From JBDTGE01 sp050742975 (GTDB taxonomy: Bacteria > Actinomycetota > Actinomycetes > Mycobacteriales > Jatrophihabitantaceae): a stretch of DNA of 6,854 nt. The DNA lies in contig JBOGDQ010000215.1 in NCBI GenBank assembly GCA_050742975.1, forward strand, positions 1 to 6,854. Reading direction: 5' to 3'. A program made the position numbers and the translations under genes. Below, piece by piece: positions 1 through 5,171 of this stretch; position 1 is the stretch's first letter, and each line of letters begins with the position of its first letter. Below the pieces are notes generated by a model. That model saw nothing but the letters and a program-made list of their open reading frames with translations. It was not told the DNA's origin and made no database searches.

Positions 1-2
1 GT

Positions 3-851
3 CCGTTGCGGCGCGGTACCGGCGATCCGGCACATCGGGTCGACCGCGACGGCACGTTCTGGTGGGCCTGCGCAACGCCGTCCGGTGCCGGGACCCTGGC
101 GGTGCGAGCTGTGCCAGGCGGCGCGGACGCCCGGGCCTGGGGTGACGGCGCGGCCTGGCTGCTCGACCGGCTGCCCGTGCTGCTCGGGGCGGGGGACGAC
201 TGGACGGGGCTGGCGCTCGACGGCCGGCCGGGACTGCGCGAGGTGCTCCGCCGCCGTCCGGGACTTCGGCTGCCGTCGACGGGCCTGGTGCTCGACTCGC
301 TCGTCCCCGCGATCCTGGAGCAGCGGGTCACCGGCGGCGAGGCGCACGCGGCCTGGCGCGGGCTGCTGCGCCGGTTCGGGACGCCGGCGCCCGGCCCGCG
401 CGATGACCTGTTCGTCCCGCCGCCGCCGGGCGAGCTGCTGGCCGTCCCGACGTGGGACTGGCACCGGCTCGGCGTCGACGGCAGGCGGCAGCGGGCGATC
501 CGGGCAGCGGCGAGCGTCGCCTCGCGGCTGGAGGAGTGCACGGGACTGGCTCCGGCTGCGGCGCTCTCGAGGATGCTCGTGGTGCCGGGCGTGGGGGAGT
601 GGACGGCGGCCGAGACGGCGCTGCGAGCGCTGGGCCATCCGGACGTCGTGAGCGTCGGCGACTTCCACCTGGCCAACCTGGTCGTGCACGCGCTCACCGG
701 ACGGGCGCGCGGCACCGACGCCGAGATGCTCGAGCTGCTCGCCCCGTGGTCGGGCCAACGGGCCCGGGTGGTGCGGCTGATCGAGCTGTCCGGCACCGGC
801 ATCCCCAAGTTCGGCCCGCGGTTCAGCCCGACCGACATCCGCGCGATCTGA
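3..851 (+). CDS. DNA-3-methyladenine glycosylase family protein (HhH-GPD), 5'-truncated
   Basis: This is probably a monofunctional base-excision-repair glycosylase that removes alkylated bases from DNA (AlkA/HhH-GPD superfamily). About 282 residues are in the window. The helix-hairpin-helix with its Gly-rich turn (LVVPGVGEWTA) is at about residues 191-201, counting the TTG at position 6 as residue 1. The catalytic Asp is D219 in SVGDFHL. The catalytic Lys of bifunctional OGG/Nth enzymes is absent from the hairpin (GEW instead of GxK). An upstream helix (LDSLVPAILEQRV, about 96-108) is the usual HhH-GPD entry helix. The frame is open to the window edge and already begins inside conserved-looking sequence (RRGTGDPAHRV), so the true start most likely lies upstream and the TTG at 6 is not the start. 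The TGA at 849-851 is followed by a strong hairpin shared with the convergent serine hydrolase gene. The exact substrate is inferred from the family only. Confidence 0.85.
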   Translation, partial: PLRRGTGDPAHRVDRDGTFWWACATPSGAGTLAVRAVPGGADARAWGDGAAWLLDRLPVLLGAGDDWTGLALDGRPGLREVLRRRPGLRLPSTGLVLDSLVPAILEQRVTGGEAHAAWRGLLRRFGTPAPGPRDDLFVPPPPGELLAVPTWDWHRLGVDGRRQRAIRAAASVASRLEECTGLAPAAALSRMLVVPGVGEWTAAETALRALGHPDVVSVGDFHLANLVVHALTGRARGTDAEMLELLAPWSGQRARVVRLIELSGTGIPKFGPRFSPTDIRAI

Positions 852-860
852 GTGGCTGAA

Positions 861-899
861 CCGCGAGTGGGGTAAGCAGCCGGGGCTGACCACTCGCGG
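861..899. terminator. Hairpin between convergent genes, probable bidirectional terminator
   Basis: CCGCGAGTGG (861-870) and CCACTCGCGG (890-899) are perfect 10-bp inverted arms around a 19-nt loop. The loop can form its own small stem (CAGCC 877-881 with GGCTG 884-888). The repeat starts 9 bp after the glycosylase stop and ends 21 bp before the serine hydrolase stop on the other strand, so it could end transcripts from both sides. No U-tract follows either arm, which is common for hairpin terminators in high-GC actinobacteria but makes the call less certain. Confidence 0.65.
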
Positions 900-920
900 G
901 GGGTAGCGAGACGGCGACGG

Positions 921-1745
921 TCAGACGGCGGCCAGCACCGCGTCCGACAGCGCCGGCCAGGCCTGCGCCGCCCAGGGGCCGAACGCGGTGTCGGCCAGCG
1001 CGACCAGCCCGATCCCGGCGGCCGGATCGATCCAGAACATCGTCCCGCTCTGGCCGAAGTGCCCGTAGGTGGCGGCCGAGTTCGCCGACCCGGTCCAGTG
1101 CGGCGACTTGTGGTCGCGGATCTCGAAGCCGAGCCCCCAGTCGTTGTCGGGCTGGCCGCCGAAGCCGGGCAGCACGCCGCGCAGCCCCGGGTACTGGACG
1201 GTGCGCAGGTCGGCCAGGGTGTCCGGGTGCAGCAGGCCGCTCGGCGCCAGCAGTTCGTGCAGCACGCGGGCCAGATCGTCCACCGACGCCAGGCCATCCC
1301 GCGCGGGCGAACCCGGCAGCGTCGTCGCGGTCAGCCCGAGCGGCCGGACCAGCGCCTCGTCCAGGTAGGCCGCGAACGGCATCCCCGCTGCGCGCTCGAC
1401 GAGGGAGGCGGCCAGCTCGATGCCGACGTTCGAATACACCCGTCGGACGGCCGGTGGGAACGACTTCATCAGCCGCTCGGGGGCCAGGCCGGATGCGTGC
1501 GCGAGCAGGTGCCGCAGCGTGGCCCCGGGGACGAGCGAGTCGTCGGCGGGATTGGTGAGCTCGACCGCGCCCTCCTCGACGGCGACGAGAATCGCCAGCG
1601 CGGCAAGGGGTTTCGTCACCGACGCGAGAGGGAACGCGGCGTCGGTCGCTCCGGTTGCCGCGAGCACGCCGTCGGATCCGACCACCGCCGCGGCGGCCGA
1701 ACCGACCGGCCACGACGTGACGGCGGCGAGGACGTCCCCCCGCAT
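921..1745 (-). CDS. Serine hydrolase of the beta-lactamase / penicillin-binding protein family (class C-like)
   Basis: A 274-residue active-site serine hydrolase of the class C beta-lactamase/DD-peptidase/esterase fold. The nucleophile motif SVTK is at S42-K45. The second motif YSN is at Y104-N106, with the usual following helix. The third motif is HFG (229-231, in YGHFGQSGT), which replaces the KTG of classical enzymes as in many family esterases and peptidases. The family covers beta-lactamases, esterases and D-aminopeptidases, so the substrate cannot be read from sequence. I see no convincing signal peptide: the N-terminus (MRGDVLAAV) leads straight into the fold, suggesting a cytoplasmic enzyme. 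A longer reading to a start at 1832 would overlap the upstream gene by 88 bases. The ATG at 1745 is preferred because it shares one base with the TGA of the ligase-NUDIX gene (TGATG), a classic translational-coupling arrangement. It is the last gene of the minus-strand series. Confidence 0.88.
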   Translation of the reverse strand: MRGDVLAAVTSWPVGSAAAAVVGSDGVLAATGATDAAFPLASVTKPLAALAILVAVEEGAVELTNPADDSLVPGATLRHLLAHASGLAPERLMKSFPPAVRRVYSNVGIELAASLVERAAGMPFAAYLDEALVRPLGLTATTLPGSPARDGLASVDDLARVLHELLAPSGLLHPDTLADLRTVQYPGLRGVLPGFGGQPDNDWGLGFEIRDHKSPHWTGSANSAATYGHFGQSGTMFWIDPAAGIGLVALADTAFGPWAAQAWPALSDAVLAAV

Positions 1746-3085
1746 CACAGGCCCAGTCGGCCGCGCGCCACCTGCACCAGCCGCGGCAGCTCGTGCGACG
1801 CGTCCGCGGGCAAGGCGTCGAACGGGAACCACCGCAGGTCCAGCGACTCGTCGCTGCGCACCGGCTCGGCACCCTCGGGCGCCACGGCGAGGAAGCGCAC
1901 GTCGAAGTGCCGCGTGGGTACGCCCAGCGAGCAGGTGATCGGGTGCACGTCCAGGCCGAGCGGTGCCGGGTCGAAGGACAGCGAACCGATGCCGCTCTCC
2001 TCGCGGGCCTCGCGCGCCGCCGCGTCGAGCACGGTGTGATCACCGGGTTCGCAGTGCCCGCCGACCTGCACCCAGAGCCCGACGCGCGGGTGCAGGGTCA
2101 GCAGCACGGCGCCGCGGGAGGGATCGACGACCAGCGCGCTCGCAGTCAGGTGACCCGGTGCGCACGAGCGCCACATCGCGTCCGGGCGCGCGGCCAGGAA
2201 GCCCAGGAACCCTTGCCGCACAGCGGCGTCGAGGTCCGAGACGGGCTCGACGGCCGAGATCAGCTCGACCGCGTCGGCGTGCAGCGGCGGTGCGACGTCA
2301 GTGGCCCAGCCGACGTCCTCACGGCCGATCGCGATCGCCTCCGCGGTGCCGAGGCGGAACAGGTCGTCGGCCGAGCCGCGGATCAGCGGGCGGCTGCCCA
2401 GCCCGTCGTCGTCGAGCTTGCCGTCGCGAGCCATGCCCCGCACGACCGCGACGGGGACGCCGCTCAGCTTGCCCTTGACCAGGTCGCCGGCCGCGGCGAG
2501 CTCGTCGGCGATCGCCACCTGGGTGACGACGAGCGTGTTGCCGTAGACGTCGGTCCGCCCGCGGGGGTCGGTCAGCGCGGTCAGCCCGGCCGCGCCGATC
2601 GCGGTGTCGGTGATGCCCGCGCGCCAGGGGCGCCCCATCGAGTCGCTGATGACGACGCCTACGGTCACGCCCAGGCGCTCGCGCAGGCTCTCGCGCAGCA
2701 GCTGTGCGGACGTGTCGGGATCGAGCGGCAGCAGGGCCAGCTCGTTGCGCGCCACGTTGGACGCGTCCACCCCCGCCGCGGCGAGGACCAGCCCGTGCCG
2801 GGTCTCGACGATGCGCAGGTCGCCGCGACCGGCCACGACGCGCACCGTCTCGCTGCCGATCGCCTCCTGCCGGGCCGCCTCGCGCGCGTCCTCGTCGGCG
2901 GTGTCGAGGACGATCATGCGGCCCTCGACCTTGGACACCGCCTTGGACGTCACGACGAGCACGTCGCCGTCCTGTAGCGGCGGTGCGTGCTCGGCGATGA
3001 GCGCGGCCAGGTCGTCGCCGGGCCGCAGCTCGCCGATGCCCAGGACGGGCAGGATCTCGATGTGCTGCGCCGCGTGATCAGTCAT
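1745..3085 (-). CDS. fbiB: Coenzyme F420-0:L-glutamate ligase (CofE/FbiB) fused to a NUDIX hydrolase
   Basis: A 446-residue two-domain protein. Residues about 8-255 are a CofE-type ligase, which adds glutamate to F420-0 using GTP and divalent metal. Recognisable blocks are DVLVVTSKAVSKVEGR (41-56), ETRHGLVLAAAGVDASNV (94-111), SDSMGRPWRAGITDTAIGA (147-165) and the basic LVKGKLSG segment (202-209). After a linker, residues about 283-446 form a NUDIX domain. Its box (GGHCEPGD... REAREESGI, 342-366) has the metal-binding REAxEE core, but D349 replaces the canonical first Glu and the spacer is 8 rather than 7 residues. FbiB of M. tuberculosis instead carries a nitroreductase-like C-terminal domain, which is absent here. 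The ATG at 3085 is chosen because AGGGGAG (3094-3100) lies 8 nt upstream; a start further out at 3124 would bypass this site. It follows fbiA after 120 bp and overlaps the serine hydrolase start by one base. Ligase identity is firm; the NUDIX substrate is unknown. Confidence 0.92.
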   Translation of the reverse strand: MTDHAAQHIEILPVLGIGELRPGDDLAALIAEHAPPLQDGDVLVVTSKAVSKVEGRMIVLDTADEDAREAARQEAIGSETVRVVAGRGDLRIVETRHGLVLAAAGVDASNVARNELALLPLDPDTSAQLLRESLRERLGVTVGVVISDSMGRPWRAGITDTAIGAAGLTALTDPRGRTDVYGNTLVVTQVAIADELAAAGDLVKGKLSGVPVAVVRGMARDGKLDDDGLGSRPLIRGSADDLFRLGTAEAIAIGREDVGWATDVAPPLHADAVELISAVEPVSDLDAAVRQGFLGFLAARPDAMWRSCAPGHLTASALVVDPSRGAVLLTLHPRVGLWVQVGGHCEPGDHTVLDAAAREAREESGIGSLSFDPAPLGLDVHPITCSLGVPTRHFDVRFLAVAPEGAEPVRSDESLDLRWFPFDALPADASHELPRLVQVARGRLGL

Positions 3086-3093
3086 GAGCCCAG

Positions 3094-3100
3094 CTCCCCT
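3094..3100 (-). promoter_or_regulatory. Ribosome binding site of the CofE-NUDIX gene
   Basis: On the minus strand AGGGGAG lies 8 nt before the ATG at 3083-3085. It is one of the better Shine-Dalgarno sequences in the minus-strand series and decides the start of the fusion gene over the in-frame upstream start at 3124. Confidence 0.65.
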
Positions 3101-3125
3101 CGCAGGCGTCGGTGCACCTGCCACC

Positions 3126-3178
3126 TTTCCCCGCTGGGCGTCGGTCCAGGCGCGCCGAACCGGTGGCTGGCGGGGAAA
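3126..3178 (-). repeat. Inverted repeat in the fbiA-fbiB gap (possible attenuator or processing hairpin)
   Basis: TTTCCCCGC (3126-3134) and GCGGGGAAA (3170-3178) form a perfect 9-bp stem around 35 nt. Inside the loop CGGT (3142-3145) can pair with ACCG (3159-3162), and the loop contains the palindrome GGCGCGCC (3149-3156). It lies in the only sizeable gap of the minus-strand series, ends 26 nt before the fbiB Shine-Dalgarno, and has no U-run after it. It may be an mRNA-stability, processing or partial-termination element. Function is inferred only. Confidence 0.4.
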
Positions 3179-3206
3179 ACGTGATCGGTGTGCGTCGCGC
3201 GATCGG

Positions 3207-4184
3207 TCACAGCAGCGACTCGCGAACCATCGACGCTGTCGCGGCGTCGTCGGTCATCAGCAGCGGGACGGCCCGGACCTCCACGCCCGGGATGCTCGCG
3301 GAGTCCGTGTCGTGGATCAGCCAGACGTCGAGCAGGCCAGCGTCGAGCAGGCCGGCGTCTTTGCGCGACCCGTAGTGCCGGCCCACTCCCTCGGCGCTCA
3401 CCTCGACTCCGATCGCGGGCAGGCAGGCGTCGGCCATGCCACGAACGGGGGCCCCACCGACGATCGGGGACAGTCCGACGACGGGTGCGGGCGTGGCCAC
3501 GATCGCCTCGCGGATCCCCGGCACCCCCAGGATCGTCCCGATCGACACGACCGGGTTCGACGGCGCGATCAGCACCGCGTCGGCCGTCGTGATCGCGTCC
3601 AGCACGCCCGGCGCGGGCTCGGCGTCGTCGACCCCCACCTGGACGAAGCCGAGTGCGGACAGGGCAGCGCGGTGCCGGACCCACCACTCCTGGAAGTGGA
3701 GTGCCTGCCGGCGCGCGGTCCCGCTTCCGGCGGTGTCGGCCGGGTCCCTGACCTCGACGATCACGTGTGTCTCGCAGCGCTGATCCGACATCGGCAGCAG
3801 CCGCACTCCCGGCCGCCACCGTTCGCACAGCGCCGCGGTCACGTCCGAGAGGGGGTAGCCGGCGTCCAGCATGCGGGTGCGCACGAGGTGGGTCGCGATG
3901 TCGAGGTCGCCCAGGCCGAACCACGACGGCTCGGCGCCGTACTCGGTCAGCTCGTCCTTGATCCGCCACGTCTCGCCGGTCCGTCCCCAGCCGCGTTCGA
4001 CGTCGTTGCAGCCGCCGAGCGTGTACATGACGCTGTCCAGGTCGGGGCAGATGCGCAGCCCGTGCAGCGTGACGTCGTCGCCGGTGTTGACGATCGCCGT
4101 GATCTCGTCGGAGGGGCATGCCACCCGCACTCCACGCAGGAACTTGGCGCCGCCGACGCCGCCGGCCAGAACGGTGATTCGCAC
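3207..4184 (-). CDS. fbiA: FbiA/CofD, Fo phospho-lactyl (phosphoenolpyruvyl) transferase of F420 biosynthesis
   Basis: A 325-residue CofD-family enzyme, close to the usual length. It joins the guanylyl-activated three-carbon acid (enolpyruvyl-diphospho-guanosine in actinobacteria, lactyl form in archaea) to Fo, giving (dehydro)F420-0 and GMP in the cytoplasm. Family blocks are clear: glycine-rich AGGVGGAKFLRG (7-18), NTGDD (33-37), CPDLDSVMYTLGG (46-58), WFGLGDLDIATH (88-99), LLPMSDQ (129-135), HFQEWWV (163-169), APSNPVVSIGTIL (207-219) and GGAPVRGMADACL (243-255). The start is GTG at 4184, with GTAGG (4193-4197) 8 nt upstream as a modest ribosome site; it gives the expected MRITVLAGGVGG N-terminus. 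It lies 20 bp after the DUF4031 gene and 120 bp before the CofE-NUDIX gene, the next pathway step. A 15-bp tandem repeat near the 3' end adds a DAGLL duplication (276-285). Confidence 0.95.
   Translation of the reverse strand: MRITVLAGGVGGAKFLRGVRVACPSDEITAIVNTGDDVTLHGLRICPDLDSVMYTLGGCNDVERGWGRTGETWRIKDELTEYGAEPSWFGLGDLDIATHLVRTRMLDAGYPLSDVTAALCERWRPGVRLLPMSDQRCETHVIVEVRDPADTAGSGTARRQALHFQEWWVRHRAALSALGFVQVGVDDAEPAPGVLDAITTADAVLIAPSNPVVSIGTILGVPGIREAIVATPAPVVGLSPIVGGAPVRGMADACLPAIGVEVSAEGVGRHYGSRKDAGLLDAGLLDVWLIHDTDSASIPGVEVRAVPLLMTDDAATASMVRESLL
3327..3356 (-). repeat. 15-bp in-frame tandem duplication inside fbiA
   Basis: Positions 3327-3341 and 3342-3356 are two adjacent 15-base units that differ at one base (A/G at 3339 versus 3354). 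They encode two consecutive DAGLL pentapeptides (residues 276-280 and 281-285) just before the DVWLIHDTD segment. The near-identity suggests a recent in-frame slippage duplication that leaves the reading frame intact. Confidence 0.8.
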
Positions 4185-4204
4185 CAGTCGAACCTACGCG
4201 ACGG

Positions 4205-4480
4205 CTACCGGGCGAGTTCGGCCCGGCGGGCGCGCAGCAGGGCGCCGACCTCGTGCATCGTCACCTCGTGCGCCCCGAGCGCGACGGCGCCGGGCCGCAG
4301 GTGCGAGGGCAGGTCGTGGTGCCAGCGCCACGGATGTTCCTGGTAGAAGCGCCGCGGGATGCCGAGCGCGTCGGCCATCGCGTGCAGCTCGTCGGGCGTG
4401 TCGGCCAGCAGGTGGCAGAACTCGGTGAACCGCAGGCCGGTACCCGGGTAGGAGCGGACGGTGTCGACGTAGCAGGACAC
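4205..4480 (-). CDS. Small DUF4031 family protein
   Basis: A 91-residue protein. It begins with a YVDTVRSYPG strand and continues with FCHLLADTPDELHAMADALGIPRRF (20-44), then HHDLP (54-58) and AVALGAHEV (65-73). This succession (opening YVD, a CH[LM]xADT-DELHxxA block, an aromatic plus H-x-D element, and a late A-x-x-LGAxEV) is how I recognise DUF4031, a family without an established biochemical role. The GTG at 4480 is the only usable start after the methyltransferase stop at 4509; the reading frame runs further upstream only as an overlap with that gene. Its Shine-Dalgarno is weak, so translation may depend on ribosomes arriving from the methyltransferase, 28 bp upstream. The TAG lies 20 bp before the fbiA start. 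Conserved His and Asp residues hint at metal or hydrolytic chemistry, but that is speculation. Confidence 0.8.
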   Translation of the reverse strand: MSCYVDTVRSYPGTGLRFTEFCHLLADTPDELHAMADALGIPRRFYQEHPWRWHHDLPSHLRPGAVALGAHEVTMHEVGALLRARRAELAR

Positions 4481-4508
4481 GTGCTCGACGTTATCGCGAG
4501 CGAACGAG

Positions 4509-5162
4509 TCAGCGCTTGGCGGCGACCAGCAGCCCGTCGCCGACGGGGAGCAGCGCGGACAGCAACCGCTTGTCGTCGCGCACGGTCTTGCCGAGCTCGC
4601 GCAACGTCGTCGTGTCCGAATCGCGCTGGGACGGGTCGGCCACCCGGTCGTGCCAGAGGACGTTGTCGAACGCCATGATCCCGCCGGAGCGCAGCAGCCG
4701 GACCGCCTGCTCGAAGTAGACCCCGTACGCGAGCTTGTCGGCGTCGATGAACACCAGGTCGTAGGCGGCATCGCGCAGCCGGGGCAGAACCTCGGCGGCC
4801 GAGCCGTTGATCAGCCGGTACCGGGTCGAACCGATCCCCGCCTCGCCGAACGCCTCCTTCGCGGCGCGCTGGTTCTCGCCCTCGACGTCGACGGTCGTCA
4901 GGACGCCGTCAGGCGCCATCCCGGCCAGCAGGTACAGCCCGGAGACGCCGGCGCCGGTGCCCACCTCGACGACCGCATGCGCCCCGGTCGCCGCCGCCAG
5001 TACCCGCAGCGTGGCGCCGCCGCCAGGACCGATCGGAACGCAGCCCAGCTCCCTGGCACGATCGCGCGCGCCGGCCGTCACCTCGTCCTCCGTGGTGAAG
5101 GACTCCGCGTAGGACAGGCTGTCCAGGTTGAGCATCGTGTCGGCAGGCATGCCCGAGACCAT
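4509..5162 (-). CDS. SAM-dependent O-methyltransferase, family 3 (CCoAOMT/Rv1220c-like)
   Basis: A 217-residue class I methyltransferase of the catechol/caffeoyl-CoA O-methyltransferase type. The SAM-binding glycine motif is VVEVGTGAGVSGLYL (64-78), with the acidic residue that binds the SAM ribose expected at D92 (TTVDVEGE). The metal-binding and catalytic signature is VFIDADK (137-143, D140/D142) followed by DNVLW (166-170). The family methylates hydroxyls of catechol-like compounds with a divalent cation; the substrate here is unknown. The ATG at 5162 lies 9 bp after the decarboxylase stop. Internal ATGs at 5150 and 5135 are possible, and none has a strong Shine-Dalgarno, so the first few residues are uncertain. 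In M. tuberculosis the homologous Rv1220c is divergent from and adjacent to sigE; here the same relation holds except that a decarboxylase gene intervenes. Confidence 0.9.
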   Translation of the reverse strand: MVSGMPADTMLNLDSLSYAESFTTEDEVTAGARDRARELGCVPIGPGGGATLRVLAAATGAHAVVEVGTGAGVSGLYLLAGMAPDGVLTTVDVEGENQRAAKEAFGEAGIGSTRYRLINGSAAEVLPRLRDAAYDLVFIDADKLAYGVYFEQAVRLLRSGGIMAFDNVLWHDRVADPSQRDSDTTTLRELGKTVRDDKRLLSALLPVGDGLLVAAKR

Positions 5163-5171
5163 ATCGCCAGA

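Noticed and set aside
1024..1033. Palindrome GGATCGATCC
   Set aside because: A single 10-bp palindrome inside the serine hydrolase coding region, likely chance.
1746..1832. N-terminal extension of the serine hydrolase to a start at 1832
   Set aside because: The extra 29 residues are Arg/Ala-rich, overlap the NUDIX coding region and resemble no signal peptide; the ATG at 1745 gives tight coupling and a normal family N-terminus.
2327..2338. Palindromic CGATCGCGATCG run
   Set aside because: Lies in coding sequence of the ligase domain and is explained by GC-rich codon use; no repeat copies nearby suggest a dispersed element.
1793..2977. A 394-codon + strand open frame opposite the CofE-NUDIX gene
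   Set aside because: Low-complexity composition and no domain pattern; the opposite strand has unmistakable CofE and NUDIX blocks.
3084..4346. A 420-codon + strand open frame opposite fbiA
   Set aside because: Antisense shadow of a clear CofD-family gene, with no motif of its own.
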